From Buttiauxella sp. A111 (lineage in GTDB: Bacteria > Pseudomonadota > Gammaproteobacteria > Enterobacterales > Enterobacteriaceae), in assembly GCF_014189855.1 (NCBI RefSeq), contig NZ_BJFN01000001.1, positions 1,054,001-1,118,000 of the forward strand: 64,000 nt of DNA. Direction: 5' to 3'. Positions 20,646-30,673 of this stretch are shown here, one piece after another; the stretch's first letter is position 1, and each line of letters begins with the position of its first letter. The position numbers and the translations under genes were made by a program. The notes beneath the pieces are model-generated. The model saw only the letters and a list, made by a program, of their open reading frames with translations. It did no database searches and had not been told where the DNA came from.

Positions 20646-21215
20646 TTATGCGCCAGTCCAGCGGGTGAACAGGTCTTGCGGTAGCTCAATATCAAACTGG
20701 TCGAGTACCCGATTAACCGTCTGATCGACAATATCCTGCACGCTCTGCGGGCGATGATAGAACGCAGGCATCGGCGGCATAATCACGGCTCCCAGTTCAG
20801 CTGCCTGCGTCATTAAGCGCAGATGACCCAGGTGCAACGGGGTTTCGCGCACGCAAAGAACCAAAGGGCGACGCTCTTTTAGCACCACGTCCGCCGCCCG
20901 CGTGAGCAGGCCATCTGTATAGCTGTGAACAATGCCAGAAAGGGTTTTGATTGAACAGGGCAATATGACCATGCCATGGGTCTTAAAAGAGCCTGAAGAA
21001 AGGCTGGCGGCGATATCACGGGCATCATGCACCACATCAGCCAACGCCTGGACTTCACGCAGGGACATATCGGTTTCCAGCGCAAGGGTTTGGCGAGCGG
21101 CATTGCTCATAATGAGGTGTGTTTCCACATCCGGTAATTGTTGCAGCACCTGAAGTAGTCGCACACCGTATGTTGCGCCACTGGCACCTGAAATCCCAAC
21201 AATTAACCGTTTCAT
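20646..21215 (-). CDS. ubiX: Flavin prenyltransferase UbiX
   Basis: 189-residue flavoprotein that joins dimethylallyl phosphate to FMN, making the prenylated flavin used by the decarboxylase UbiD in ubiquinone synthesis. N-terminal GISGASGATYGVRLL binds the FMN phosphate; ILPCSIKTLSGI and the RETPLHLGHLRLM segment are family signatures. Start ATG at 21215 (MKRLIVG) matches E. coli; the frame is open 21 codons further upstream. Confidence 0.96.
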   Translation of the reverse strand: MKRLIVGISGASGATYGVRLLQVLQQLPDVETHLIMSNAARQTLALETDMSLREVQALADVVHDARDIAASLSSGSFKTHGMVILPCSIKTLSGIVHSYTDGLLTRAADVVLKERRPLVLCVRETPLHLGHLRLMTQAAELGAVIMPPMPAFYHRPQSVQDIVDQTVNRVLDQFDIELPQDLFTRWTGA

Positions 21216-21285
21216 AATTTGCATTCGCCCGAGAAGTTTATCTGGGCTGACTTTGCCGTAAGATGGGCGGGGATGCAAGAAGTGC

Positions 21286-21420
21286 TGCCCTCCCCCCCAG
21301 GAGAGGGAGAAAACCGTTCTATCCTTCAGAAGAGGAAGAACACCGGGCTATTCCCTGTCTCAAAGAGAGGAAGAACACCGGACTATCCCCTCTCCTTCAA
21401 GGAGAGGGTTAGGGTGAGGA
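21286..21420. repeat. CCCTCACCC-type repeat with internal direct repeats
   Basis: Inverted G/C-rich arms (CCCAGGAGAGGGAG near 21296 and CTCTCCTTCAAGGAGAGGGTTAGGGTGAGGA at the right). Between them AGAGGAAGAACACCGG.CTAT occurs twice, so part of the unit is duplicated. Lies between the purF stop and the ubiX start. Confidence 0.75.
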
Positions 21421-21425
21421 TGGTT

Positions 21426-22943
21426 TTACCCTTCGTTATGCATCTCTAAATTTTCCACTTCATTTTGACGCTGAATGGCTTTCGAATCGTCATTACGCAG
21501 TGACTCAAGATACTCAAGATACTCGTGATCAACATCTTTGGTAACGTAGATGCCGTTGAACACGGAGCACTCAAACTGAGTGATGTCCGGGTTTTCAACG
21601 CGAACCGCTTCAATCAGATCGTCCAGATCCTGGAAAATCAAACCGTCGGCACCGATGAGCTGACGAATTTCATCCACTTCGCGGCCATGAGCAATCAGTT
21701 CGTTAGCGCTTGGCATATCAATGCCATACACGTTCGGGAAGCGAATTTCTGGCGCCGCTGACGCGAGGTATACTTTTTTCGCACCCGCTTCGCGAGCCAT
21801 CTCGATAATCTGCTCAGAAGTCGTACCGCGAACGATAGAGTCATCCACCAGCAGCACATTCTTATCGCGGAACTCAGCACGGTTAGCATTGAGTTTACGA
21901 CGCACAGATTTACGACGCAGCTGCTGGCCCGGCATGATAAAGGTACGGCCAACGTAGCGGTTTTTCACAAACCCCTGGCGATACGGCTTATCGAGAATGC
22001 GGGCGATTTCAAGCGCGATATCACAGGAAGTTTCTGGAATCGGGATAACCACATCGATATCCAAATCTTCCCACTCGCGAGCAATTTTCTCACCGAGTTT
22101 TTTACCCATCTCAACACGTGCGCTATACACGGAAATCTTGTCGATGAACGAGTCCGGACGGGCAAAGTAGACGTACTCGAACAAGCAAGGATTGCTGGTC
22201 GGGTTGTCGGCACACTGGCGTGTGAACAACTGCCCTTTCTCGGTGATATACACCGCTTCGCCAGGGGCGATATCACGCAGGAATTCGAAGCCCAGCGTAT
22301 CAAGCGCCACGCTTTCGGAAGCCACCATATATTCGGTACGCCCATCGCCCAAATCGCGTTTACCCATCACCAGTGGACGGATGCCATTTGGATCGCGGAA
22401 CGCCACCATCCCATGGCCAATGATCATTGCAACACAGGCATAAGCGCCGCGGATCTGGCGGTTAGTCGCAGCGATGGCGGCAAAAATGTTGTCGGCTTCC
22501 AACGGATAGTTGCGGAAGTTATCCAGCTCGCTGGCGAAAATATTGAGCAGAATTTCGGAATCAGAAGTGGTGTTAATGTGACGACGCTTTTCTTCGAACA
22601 GCTTTTGGCGCAGTTCGTGCGCGTTCGTCAGGTTACCGTTGTGTGCAAGGGTAATACCGTAAGGGGAGTTCACATAGAAAGGCTGGGCTTCAGAGGCACT
22701 TGAGCTACCCGCTGTAGGGTAACGCACATGGCCGATACCCATGTTTCCCTGCAAGCGTTGCATGTGAATGGCACCAAATACATCGCTCACCAGACCATTA
22801 GCTTTACGCAGACGAAAACAGTTTAAGGCATCAATGGTGACGATGCCTGCGGCATCCTGCCCACGGTGCTGAAGCACCGTTAACGCGTCATAAATCGACT
22901 GGTTGACCGGCATAAAACCGGCGATACCGACAATACCGCACAT
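21426..22943 (-). CDS. purF: Amidophosphoribosyltransferase PurF
   Basis: 505-residue enzyme for the first committed step of purine synthesis (PRPP plus glutamine to phosphoribosylamine). N-terminal nucleophile glutaminase domain: Cys2 of MCGIVGI becomes the catalytic residue after Met removal; GHVRYPTAG and HNGNLTNA bind glutamine. C-terminal phosphoribosyltransferase domain has the PRPP loop [12 protein letters not shown] near residue 365. Downstream of cvpA in a PurR-controlled operon. Confidence 0.98.
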   Translation of the reverse strand: MCGIVGIAGFMPVNQSIYDALTVLQHRGQDAAGIVTIDALNCFRLRKANGLVSDVFGAIHMQRLQGNMGIGHVRYPTAGSSSASEAQPFYVNSPYGITLAHNGNLTNAHELRQKLFEEKRRHINTTSDSEILLNIFASELDNFRNYPLEADNIFAAIAATNRQIRGAYACVAMIIGHGMVAFRDPNGIRPLVMGKRDLGDGRTEYMVASESVALDTLGFEFLRDIAPGEAVYITEKGQLFTRQCADNPTSNPCLFEYVYFARPDSFIDKISVYSARVEMGKKLGEKIAREWEDLDIDVVIPIPETSCDIALEIARILDKPYRQGFVKNRYVGRTFIMPGQQLRRKSVRRKLNANRAEFRDKNVLLVDDSIVRGTTSEQIIEMAREAGAKKVYLASAAPEIRFPNVYGIDMPSANELIAHGREVDEIRQLIGADGLIFQDLDDLIEAVRVENPDITQFECSVFNGIYVTKDVDHEYLEYLESLRNDDSKAIQRQNEVENLEMHNEG

Positions 22944-22982
22944 GTTGTCTTTTCCTCATTAAGCCACAACCCCCCGATACGA

Positions 22983-23474
22983 TTACCGGGGTAAGAAACT
23001 TGACGAGCTTTGCAGATAGTCAAAGAACCATCTGATGATGAAACTGAATTGCGGGATAAGCTGCGACTTTTGCCAGTCGTCACTCTTCGAAAAACCAGTA
23101 AACGTATCAAGAAAGAACAGAATGGCGGCGACGATCAGCGCTCCACGTAAAGCACCGAAACAGATCCCCAACACCCTGTCTGTACCCGACAGGCCGGTTT
23201 TCTCAACCAGCGCGCTAATCACATAATTGACTATCGCACCGACGATGAGTGTCGCGATAAACAGTATCGCAATAGCTATTCCGTTTCGTACCAGTTCGTC
23301 TTCAAAGCCAGTGAACCAGACTGACAGGTAAGTGTAGTAATGACTGGCGACAAAGAAAGCACAACCCCAGGTTACAAGCGATAACGCTTCACGCACAAAC
23401 CCACGAATAACGCTAATCAGAGCCGAAAAGCCGATAACTGCAATAATGGCGTAATCTATCCAGACCATGAACAA
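22983..23474 (-). CDS. cvpA: CvpA, membrane protein needed for colicin V production
   Basis: 163-residue inner-membrane protein with four hydrophobic segments, beginning MVWIDYAII after an upstream ATG pair (M1 FMVW). The E. coli protein is needed for colicin V production and envelope tolerance to bile salts. First gene of the cvpA-purF operon; a PurR operator lies 53 bp upstream of the annotated start. The exact start (MFMV or MVWI two codons later) is uncertain. Confidence 0.94.
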   Translation of the reverse strand: MFMVWIDYAIIAVIGFSALISVIRGFVREALSLVTWGCAFFVASHYYTYLSVWFTGFEDELVRNGIAIAILFIATLIVGAIVNYVISALVEKTGLSGTDRVLGICFGALRGALIVAAILFFLDTFTGFSKSDDWQKSQLIPQFSFIIRWFFDYLQSSSSFLPR

Positions 23475-23526
23475 ATCTCACGACAAATCGCCCTGACGTC
23501 CAGTTCGGGGCGCATTCTAACAGAAA

Positions 23527-23542
23527 AAGAAAACGTTTGCGT
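23527..23542. promoter_or_regulatory. PurR operator of cvpA-purF
   Basis: Minus strand ACGCAAACGTTTTCTT agrees with the PurR consensus at essentially every position and is placed as in E. coli, upstream of cvpA. Confidence 0.92.
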
Positions 23543-23570
23543 AGGGATTTCCTTCCCTCGCGTAAATAAA

Positions 23571-23602
23571 TAATGGCGTTGAAAAAATGCTCAACGCCAT
23601 TA
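23571..23602 (-). terminator. Terminator after dedD
   Basis: Near-perfect 12-bp stem TAATGGCGTTGA/TCAACGCCATTA with a short A/T loop, followed on the minus strand by TTTATTT. It separates the accD-folC-dedD side from cvpA-purF. Confidence 0.8.
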
Positions 23603-23639
23603 AAAAAGTGCATATTTTGGCGGGCTTTGGGGCTAAAAC

Positions 23640-23735
23640 AACCCTCACCCTAACCCTCTCCCTGAGGGAGAGGGAACTGTACGGTTTTCGCTCACCCCGC
23701 CCCTCTCCTGGGGGAGAGGGGCGGGGTGAGGGCAA
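23640..23735. repeat. CCCTCACCC-type palindromic repeat pair
   Basis: CCCTCACCCTAACCCTCTCCC with GGGAGAGGG, then CTCACCCCGCCCCTCTCC with GGGGAGAGGGGCGGGGTGAGGG, in the dedD 3' region. Two back-to-back units of the dispersed family. Confidence 0.8.
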
Positions 23736-23746
23736 AGAATGCCGCA

Positions 23747-24469
23747 CTACCGCGCCGTGTAATTCATCACTACACCGTTTAGACCGGAAAGCGAATTCAG
23801 CTCACCTAATGAAGACTTGAGTTTGTCTTTCGAGACTTCCGGCCCGACCAGAATACGCGTGATTTTACCCTGTACTGGTGTTGACGGTGACGTGTAAACA
23901 CGGAACCCTGCGCCGCGCAGTTTACCAACAATTTCATTAACTTTTTCGGCATTTTTCAATGCGCCGAGCTGTACGACATAGGCTTGCCCAGTCGGTGCCT
24001 TCTCAGCAGTTTCTTGCTTCGCTGGTTTTTCCGCGACTGGCGGTTCTTCGTTCATCATCGCCAGACGTTCTGCCGTTTGATCCGCAGCGGCTTTGCTCTG
24101 TGGTTTTTCTACCGGTTTTGGCTTCTCAACCACTGGCTTGGGTTTAGGCTGTTCACGGGTGACGGGAACTTCATCAATACCTGCACCACTGTCTCCAGGT
24201 AGTGAGGCGATATCCAGCCCTGGAGCGGTCGCTGTACCCGCACGCACCTCTTCAGCCGCACCTTCCGGTGGTTGTGAAGGGAGTGCCTGAGTCGCAGCAG
24301 GCAGCATATCAGGCTCATCGGTATCACCCGGTTTTGGAACCAGAGGAATAGCGGCAAACTCATCCTGATAATGCTTTTTCTGACCATCAAGCAGCCCTGG
24401 CAGGATAATGACCCCCAGTGCGACCAGAATAATGGTTCCGACTAATCGATTTTGAAACTTACTCGCCAC
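23747..24469 (-). CDS. dedD: SPOR-domain cell division protein DedD
   Basis: 240-residue bitopic protein of the septal ring. One N-terminal transmembrane helix (residues about 9-27), a long proline/lysine/glutamate-rich linker (about 40-155, PKPKPVVEKPKPVEKP) and a C-terminal SPOR domain (about 160-238, AYVVQLGALKNAEKVNEIV) that binds denuded peptidoglycan at the septum. Overlaps folC by 11 bp. Confidence 0.95.
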   Translation of the reverse strand: MASKFQNRLVGTIILVALGVIILPGLLDGQKKHYQDEFAAIPLVPKPGDTDEPDMLPAATQALPSQPPEGAAEEVRAGTATAPGLDIASLPGDSGAGIDEVPVTREQPKPKPVVEKPKPVEKPQSKAAADQTAERLAMMNEEPPVAEKPAKQETAEKAPTGQAYVVQLGALKNAEKVNEIVGKLRGAGFRVYTSPSTPVQGKITRILVGPEVSKDKLKSSLGELNSLSGLNGVVMNYTAR

Positions 24470-25727
24470 CTGCTTTCTCCGCGTCCAGCGCTTCCATTAC
24501 GTGGGCTACTGTATGAAATGAACCACACACCAGCACGGTATCATTTTCCGTTGCTGCCTTCATTGCAGCATACCAGGCCTGAGCCACAGTGTCGTAGACT
24601 TCACCCTGACCGAGATGTTCAATCAGCTGTTCAGCACTTGCACCGCGCGGCCCTTCTAACGGAGCACAATACCAGCTATCGACTTGAGGGGACAAATTTG
24701 CCAGCGTACCGGCGATATCTTTATCGTGTAACATACCGATGACAGCCAGCACGCGGCCACGTTTTGGCAATTCTGCCAGCCGCCCGGCAAGATAAGCAGC
24801 CGCATGAGGATTGTGCGCCACATCCAGAATAACCAATGGCGCTTGCGAAATAATCTGGAATCGCCCAGGTAAAGTCGCCTCTTTAATCCCTTGAATGATA
24901 GCGCCAATACTCACATTCAGCTCGCTTGCACGCAGTGCTGCCAATGCGGTTGCGGCATTCGGTTGAGGCACCAGTGGCAATGGTAATCCACTCAGTTCAC
25001 CCAGCTTGTCTTTGAAGCTCCAGCTGTTCTCTTCAACGCGGTAAGACCAGTCCACACCACGACGCAGCAAATGCGCGCCTTTTTCAATCGCCACATCAGC
25101 GATTGTCAACGGCATATCCGGCTCTCCGACCACTGCAGGTTTTCCACCACGGAAGACACCGGCTTTCTCACGCCCGATACTTTCACGGTCTGGACCCAGC
25201 CAGTCGGTGTGATCAAGGGCGATGCTGGTGACGACGGCCACATCAGCATCGACAATATTGGTCGCATCCAGACGTCCGCCCAGACCCACTTCAAGAATGA
25301 CCACATCAACCGCCATCTGCTTAAACAACAGCAACGCCGACAAGGTACTGTACTCGAAGTAGGTCAGCGAAGTTTCACCGCGCGCGGCTTCAATCTGAGC
25401 AAATGCCGCCGTATGGAAGGCCTCGTCCAACTCTTCGCTTTGGATGCGCACACGTTCGGTATAGCGCACAAGATGAGGTGAACTATAAACGCCGACGCTA
25501 TAACCCGCCGCCATCAAGACTTTTTCCAGCGTACGACAGGTTGTCCCTTTCCCGTTGGTCCCCGCAACAGTAAACACCGTCGGCGCAGGTTTCAGTACAT
25601 CGAGCGTCGCTGCAACTTTTTTGACACGGTCGAGGCCGAGCTCGATGGTTTTAGAATGGAGGTTTTCCAGATAACAAAGCCACGTGGCCAGGGGCGACGT
25701 GGCTTGAGGTGTTTGAGTTTTTTCCAT
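24459..25727 (-). CDS. folC: Folylpolyglutamate/dihydrofolate synthase FolC
   Basis: 422-residue bifunctional Mur-ligase-like enzyme that makes dihydrofolate from dihydropteroate and adds glutamates to folates. P-loop VAGTNGKGTT near residues 54-63, SPHLVRYTERVRI omega-loop region, VGLGGRLDATN, and a C-terminal domain with VLDVAHNPHAA. Same order as E. coli, between accD and dedD. Confidence 0.97.
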   Translation of the reverse strand: MEKTQTPQATSPLATWLCYLENLHSKTIELGLDRVKKVAATLDVLKPAPTVFTVAGTNGKGTTCRTLEKVLMAAGYSVGVYSSPHLVRYTERVRIQSEELDEAFHTAAFAQIEAARGETSLTYFEYSTLSALLLFKQMAVDVVILEVGLGGRLDATNIVDADVAVVTSIALDHTDWLGPDRESIGREKAGVFRGGKPAVVGEPDMPLTIADVAIEKGAHLLRRGVDWSYRVEENSWSFKDKLGELSGLPLPLVPQPNAATALAALRASELNVSIGAIIQGIKEATLPGRFQIISQAPLVILDVAHNPHAAAYLAGRLAELPKRGRVLAVIGMLHDKDIAGTLANLSPQVDSWYCAPLEGPRGASAEQLIEHLGQGEVYDTVAQAWYAAMKAATENDTVLVCGSFHTVAHVMEALDAEKAGGE

Positions 25728-25753
25728 GATGCCCGCTCTACGCTACGGTTCAA

Positions 25754-25786
25754 GAAAAAGGGCAGAACCTGTTCGGCCTGCCCTTA
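25754..25786 (-). terminator. Terminator after accD
   Basis: Minus strand AAGGGCAG/CTGCCCTT stem followed by TTTTTC between the accD stop and the folC start. Confidence 0.85.
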
Positions 25787-25793
25787 TTAACAA

Positions 25794-26714
25794 TCAGGCC
25801 TCGTGACCTTCTTCCGGTGCTTCCGGAACCACTATCGGTTCACGCGGCGTTTCCGGATTTGGCGCTGGCTGATTTGTCAGTTTTGCCAGAACGCTTGCCA
25901 GTTTCAGGCGCATTTCTGGACGACGAACGATCATGTCGATCGCCCCTTTTTCAATCAGGAACTCACTGCGCTGGAAACCTGGCGGCAGTTTTTCACGAAC
26001 GGTTTGTTCGATAACACGCGGGCCTGCAAAGCCGATCAGGGCTTTTGGCTCAGCAATGTTGAGATCGCCAAGCATCGCAAAGCTTGCAGATACGCCACCC
26101 ATCGTTGGGTCAGTCAGAACCGAAATATACGGCAGACCGCGTTCCTGCATTTTTGCCAGTGCTGCACTGGTTTTTGCCATCTGCATCAGCGACATCAGCG
26201 CTTCTTGCATACGTGCGCCACCAGAAGCGGAGAAACAGATCAGCGGGCAGTTGTCTTCCAGAGCCTGTTCAACGGCACGAACAAAGCGCGCGCCCACAAC
26301 AGAACCCATAGAACCACCCATAAAGGCAAACTCAAATGCCACAGCAACAACAGGCATGTTATAGAGCGTACCTTTCATGACCACCAGCGCATCTTTCTCG
26401 CCAGTTTCTTTCTGGGCTGATGCCAGACGGTCTTTGTATTTTTTGGAGTCTTTAAACTTGAGAATATCTTTTGGCTCAAGTTCACTACCCAACTCAAACA
26501 GCGAACCTTCATCTAACAGGCTGTGCAAGCGATCGCGCGCAGACATGCGCATGTGATGATCACATTTTGGGCAGACTTCAAGATTGCGTTCCAGTTCTGC
26601 ACGGTACAGAACCTGGCCACAGCTGTCGCATTTAGTCCACACCCCTTCAGGGATACTCGCCTTACGGGTAGGGGTAATATTGCTCTTATTGAGAATTCGT
26701 TCAATCCAGCTCAT
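25794..26714 (-). CDS. accD: Acetyl-CoA carboxylase carboxyltransferase beta subunit AccD
   Basis: 306-residue subunit that, with AccA, transfers the carboxyl group from biotin to acetyl-CoA in the first step of fatty acid synthesis. N-terminal zinc ribbon with Cys29, Cys32, Cys48, Cys51; then a crotonase-fold carboxyltransferase domain ([30 protein letters not shown]). ATG at 26714 matches E. coli except for a two-residue insertion near residue 8. Confidence 0.97.
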   Translation of the reverse strand: MSWIERILNKSNITPTRKASIPEGVWTKCDSCGQVLYRAELERNLEVCPKCDHHMRMSARDRLHSLLDEGSLFELGSELEPKDILKFKDSKKYKDRLASAQKETGEKDALVVMKGTLYNMPVVAVAFEFAFMGGSMGSVVGARFVRAVEQALEDNCPLICFSASGGARMQEALMSLMQMAKTSAALAKMQERGLPYISVLTDPTMGGVSASFAMLGDLNIAEPKALIGFAGPRVIEQTVREKLPPGFQRSEFLIEKGAIDMIVRRPEMRLKLASVLAKLTNQPAPNPETPREPIVVPEAPEEGHEA

Positions 26715-26852
26715 TGATGACCTTTCTGCTTGAACCTGGTCGATGCCAGTTTTTCTGTGGCAGTGTGACCTGCCCCAGACCATAAATGGTGCTCATTAAA
26801 ACATAACGGCTCGCGACTTTGGATAAAAAAGTGGTCGAACCGCGCGATGGGG

Positions 26853-27512
26853 TTACTTTTGCAGGCGTTTGGCTGCACGTTTGTGGCGAATAATTTCAAT
26901 TACGCCAGGCAAAATCGACAGCACGATAATCGCTACAATCAGTAATTTCAGGTTTTCCTGCACAATAGGCAAATCGCCAAACAGGTAACCTGCGTAGGTA
27001 AACAACAATACCCACAGCAACGCACCCGCTACGTTATACATCGCAAAATGACGATAGGACATATGCCCCATCCCTGCGACAAACGGTGCGAAGGTTCGCA
27101 CAATCGGTACGAAGCGCGCGAGGATAATCGTTTTTCCGCCATGACGCTCGTAAAAAGCGTGGGTTTTATCAAGATAACTGCGGCGGAAGATTTTTGAATC
27201 CGGGTTGCTGAAGAGTTTTTCACCAAACAGCCGTCCGATAGTGTAGTTTACGGCGTCGCCCACAATAGCGGCAATCACCATTAAAATCACCATGGTATGC
27301 ACGTTCAGATCGTTTGTTGGCAATGCAGCCAGCGCACCCGCCACAAACAGCAAGGAATCGCCTGGCAAAAACGGCGTGACGACCAGACCCGTTTCGCAAA
27401 ACAGAATCAAAAACAGAATGGCATAAACCCAGACACCATACTGCGCAACCAACTCCGCCAAATGCACATCAATATGCAAAATAAAATCAATAATGAAGCG
27501 GATAAATTCCAT
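26853..27512 (-). CDS. dedA: DedA-family inner-membrane protein
   Basis: 219-residue polytopic membrane protein of the DedA/VTT family, which is linked to lipid carrier recycling and membrane homeostasis. Family marks: [19 protein letters not shown] with the acidic residue, the [13 protein letters not shown] segment and [20 protein letters not shown] with the conserved arginines. C-terminus is Lys/Arg-rich ([10 protein letters not shown]). Confidence 0.94.
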   Translation of the reverse strand: MEFIRFIIDFILHIDVHLAELVAQYGVWVYAILFLILFCETGLVVTPFLPGDSLLFVAGALAALPTNDLNVHTMVILMVIAAIVGDAVNYTIGRLFGEKLFSNPDSKIFRRSYLDKTHAFYERHGGKTIILARFVPIVRTFAPFVAGMGHMSYRHFAMYNVAGALLWVLLFTYAGYLFGDLPIVQENLKLLIVAIIVLSILPGVIEIIRHKRAAKRLQK

Positions 27513-27537
27513 CGTTATTTACCTGTCTCGGCTGGCG

Positions 27538-28353
27538 TCAGTCTGCCAAAAATAGTGGCCCCATCGGGGGTTTAGGCAATGCAAAATGTTCAGGGTAATC
27601 AACAGAAACTAAGTACAAGCCTTCTGCTTTTCCGGTCGCGGCAGCCAATTTACGATCTTTCGCCGCCAGCAACTCTGCCATCCAGTTTTCGTCTTTATTA
27701 CCACAACCGATTTCCATCAAGCTGCCAACAATGTTGCGCACCATATGATGCACGAACGCGTTCGCTTTGATGTCTACCACGACGTACGAGCCATAACGGG
27801 TCACGGTAATGTGCATCAGGTAGCGCCAGGGCGTACGCGACTGACACTGCACAGCACGGAACGAAGTAAAATCATTCTCGCCCAACAAACACTGTGCTGC
27901 ACGGTGCATACGGTCGGCGTCCAGAGGGTGATAGAAATGTGTCACCCCCTGCCCCATGACTGCAGGTCGTAGCCGCTCGTTATAGATGACATAACGGTAA
28001 CGACGCGCCGTGGCGCTGAACCGGGCATGAAAATCGTCCGGTACAGCTTTCACCCAACGCACCGCGATGTCTCCAGGTAAATTCGCATTTGCCCCGAGCG
28101 TCCACGCTGCATCTTTACGCTGAACACGTGTTTCAAAGTGCACAACCTGGCCGGTCGCATGTACACCTGCGTCGGTACGACCGGCGCAGAACACACTAAT
28201 CGGCTCATCCGCCACTTTAGAGAGCGCTTTTTCAAGCTTCTCCTGCACGCTGCGCACTTCGTTCTGGCGCTGCCAGCCGTAATATTTGCTGCCGTCGTAC
28301 TCAATGCCGAGTGCAATCTTATGAAGCGGGGTCTCGATCAACTCGTCGGACAT
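27538..28353 (-). CDS. truA: tRNA pseudouridine(38-40) synthase TruA
   Basis: 271-residue pseudouridine synthase acting on the anticodon arm of many tRNAs. The catalytic Asp is in [15 protein letters not shown] (about residue 61); [12 protein letters not shown] near residue 19 and [11 protein letters not shown] near 205 are conserved. Start codon overlaps the stop region of usg by 1 bp, so translation is coupled. Confidence 0.97.
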   Translation of the reverse strand: MSDELIETPLHKIALGIEYDGSKYYGWQRQNEVRSVQEKLEKALSKVADEPISVFCAGRTDAGVHATGQVVHFETRVQRKDAAWTLGANANLPGDIAVRWVKAVPDDFHARFSATARRYRYVIYNERLRPAVMGQGVTHFYHPLDADRMHRAAQCLLGENDFTSFRAVQCQSRTPWRYLMHITVTRYGSYVVVDIKANAFVHHMVRNIVGSLMEIGCGNKDENWMAELLAAKDRKLAAATGKAEGLYLVSVDYPEHFALPKPPMGPLFLAD

Positions 28354-29366
28354 TAGTACATATACTCCTGCACTAATTTTTCAGCCGTTTTCACCGCCAT
28401 CAGTGCGCCACCGAAACGGACGTTATCAGCCACAGACCAGAATTGGATCTGCTCCGGCATTCCGTAGTCATTGTGGATACAGCCAATGGAAAGATGCGCG
28501 CTACCCGAAGCATCAGAAACCTGAGTTGGATACAGCCCTTCTTCAGACACTTCAATGTCTTCAAACTGACCAAACGCATCACGCGCTTCTTCAGCAGCCA
28601 GCGGGCGCATCGCTTCGAAGTTCACCATTTGCGCGTGGCCGTAGAACACTGGAGCCTGAACCATGCTCGCAGAAATCATCACGCCTTCATCCTGCAGCAC
28701 TTTACGCACTTCGTTCACCAGGCGACGTTCAGCACGAACGCTGCCTTCAGCGTCTGGAACTAATGGCAGCATGTTGAAGGCCAACTGGCGACCAAACAAA
28801 TCTTCTTCTTCGATTGGCAAACCGTTTAGCAAGCGAGCACTCTGCCCAGCTAACGCATCGACCGCACTTTTCCCACGACCAGAAGCCGCCAGTAAATTAG
28901 TCACCTGAATACGTGACAAACCACCTTGTTCAATCAGCGGCTTCAGCGCGGTCAGCAACTGGCTGGTCAGGCTGTCGGCAACGGCAACCAGGTTACGATT
29001 GCGATATTCACCCAATACGAATGGGTTCACATCAGGCACCACCAACGGCACATCATGCTCCATGGCAAACAGGCCGCTTGAGTCAATCACCAGGCAACCG
29101 GCGTTGGTGGCTTCTTCGGCGAAACGCGCCGAAGCTTCAACACCGGCGACGAAGAACGCGAGCTGAACCTGAGTCCAGTCAAATGATTCAGCATCCTGAA
29201 CCATCACGGTTTTGCCTTCATAACGAATGTTTTCACCTGCGCTTTCACTGCGCGCCAGGGCATACAATTCACCAACCGGGAACTGGCGTTCGGCAAGCAG
29301 TTCAATCACAGCTGCGCCTACGGCACCCGTGGCACCTAAAACGGCAATATTCCAGCCTTCAGACAT
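28353..29366 (-). CDS. usg: Usg, aspartate-semialdehyde dehydrogenase-like protein
   Basis: 337-residue paralogue of aspartate-semialdehyde dehydrogenase. The N-terminal NAD(P) motif [16 protein letters not shown] is intact, but the segment where the true enzyme has its catalytic cysteine reads [18 protein letters not shown] here and has none, as in E. coli Usg, so it is unlikely to be an active dehydrogenase. Function unknown; operon pdxB-usg-truA as in E. coli. Confidence 0.93.
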   Translation of the reverse strand: MSEGWNIAVLGATGAVGAAVIELLAERQFPVGELYALARSESAGENIRYEGKTVMVQDAESFDWTQVQLAFFVAGVEASARFAEEATNAGCLVIDSSGLFAMEHDVPLVVPDVNPFVLGEYRNRNLVAVADSLTSQLLTALKPLIEQGGLSRIQVTNLLAASGRGKSAVDALAGQSARLLNGLPIEEEDLFGRQLAFNMLPLVPDAEGSVRAERRLVNEVRKVLQDEGVMISASMVQAPVFYGHAQMVNFEAMRPLAAEEARDAFGQFEDIEVSEEGLYPTQVSDASGSAHLSIGCIHNDYGMPEQIQFWSVADNVRFGGALMAVKTAEKLVQEYMY

Positions 29367-29397
29367 GTTGGTTTACTCCAGACTTAATAAAACAGTA

Positions 29398-29423
29398 TCC
29401 CACCGGATTTCAGTCCGGTGGGA
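29398..29423 (-). terminator. Perfect hairpin between pdxB and usg
   Basis: 10-bp stem TCCCACCGGA/TCCGGTGGGA with a six-base loop, followed on the minus strand by TACTGTTTTATT. Probable partial terminator inside the pdxB-usg-truA transcript. Confidence 0.75.
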
Positions 29424-29436
29424 CAAAAGAATAGGG

Positions 29437-30570
29437 TTAGCGAGGAGTATGAACCGCGCTAAAACCGAGTTTTTGCAGTGTTTGTGCCGCAGTTTCATCA
29501 TCACACTGAATATGTAGTGACGACCATTCACGGCGTTCCAGGTAGTTTTTGCGTAGCTTGTCAAACTCACCAGGAATCCCTGCGACTTTACGCAACGGGG
29601 CATCATCGCGGCGCACATCATACACCAGATGAACCAGTCTTTTGAGTGTCGGCTGATCGAGCGGACCATGCAGAGTAATAGCGCCAAATTCGGGAGCAGG
29701 CAGCAAAGTGTCTAAAGCCACTTTTTGTTTCTGACCAATAAACTCACTGAATGCTTCAAAGACCTGAGTGGTGCCACGCGCTTTGCCTTCCAGCGTGTAA
29801 CCTGCGATGTGCGCAGTACCAATGTCAACGTTATCGAGTAACGCCACATTGAGCTCAGGCTCTGGCTCCCAGACATCCAACACCACACTCAGATCCTGCC
29901 CTTTCTCAAGGCATTTCAGCAACGCGGCGTTATCGACCACCGGGCCACGGCAGGCGTTAATCAGAATAGTGCCAGGCTTGAGGCTGGAGATCAGTTTTTC
30001 GTCGGCAAGATGCAGCGACTTGTACGGGCCGTCTTTGAACAATGGCGTATGGAACGTCAGCACATCCGCTTCGCGCACCAGGGTTTCCAGCGACTGGAAA
30101 TCACCTTCATCGCCGCGATCCGCACGAGGAGGATCGCACAGCAGTGTCCGAACGCCGAAAGCTTCCAGACGAGCCTGCAAACGTGAACCGACGTTGCCGA
30201 CGCCGACAATACCCACCGTGCGGTCTGTCAGGTGGAAACCATCACGTTCAGCTAACATTAGCAGTGAAGAAAAGACATACTCGACAACAGCGATAGCGTT
30301 ACACCCTGGAGCTGCTGAAAAAGCAATGCCCGCGTGGGCAAGGTAGTTTTCGTCAACGTGGTCAGTACCCGCCGTTGCCGTACCTACAAACTTAATCCCC
30401 TTACCTTCGAGTAAATCAGCATTCACTTTGGTGACCGAACGCACCATTAACGCATCGGCATCCGCCAGTTCGGAGACTGGAATCGGGCGGCCTGGCACTG
30501 CAGTTACATCGCCCAGGCGACTAAACAATTCACGTGCATAGGGCATATTTTCGTCAACGAGGATTTTCAC
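29437..30570 (-). CDS. pdxB: Erythronate-4-phosphate dehydrogenase PdxB
   Basis: 377-residue D-2-hydroxyacid dehydrogenase that oxidises 4-phosphoerythronate in pyridoxal phosphate synthesis. NAD-binding [12 protein letters not shown] near residue 120, [15 protein letters not shown] near 63-77, [10 protein letters not shown] with the catalytic Arg near 208, the Glu in [10 protein letters not shown] and His in [10 protein letters not shown] near 255. C-terminal PdxB dimerisation domain present. Confidence 0.97.
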   Translation of the reverse strand: MKILVDENMPYARELFSRLGDVTAVPGRPIPVSELADADALMVRSVTKVNADLLEGKGIKFVGTATAGTDHVDENYLAHAGIAFSAAPGCNAIAVVEYVFSSLLMLAERDGFHLTDRTVGIVGVGNVGSRLQARLEAFGVRTLLCDPPRADRGDEGDFQSLETLVREADVLTFHTPLFKDGPYKSLHLADEKLISSLKPGTILINACRGPVVDNAALLKCLEKGQDLSVVLDVWEPEPELNVALLDNVDIGTAHIAGYTLEGKARGTTQVFEAFSEFIGQKQKVALDTLLPAPEFGAITLHGPLDQPTLKRLVHLVYDVRRDDAPLRKVAGIPGEFDKLRKNYLERREWSSLHIQCDDETAAQTLQKLGFSAVHTPR

Positions 30571-30673
30571 GTTACGCTACCTGTCTGTTAATCGTCGAGA
30601 ATAAGCCTGATAGTGTGCCATAATCTGGCGTCCTGGCATACTTGAGCCGGGGATCGATAAAGGATTTTAGACT

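Noticed and set aside
28353-29366. Annotating usg as active aspartate-semialdehyde dehydrogenase
   Set aside because: The segment expected to carry the catalytic Cys has none, as in E. coli Usg.
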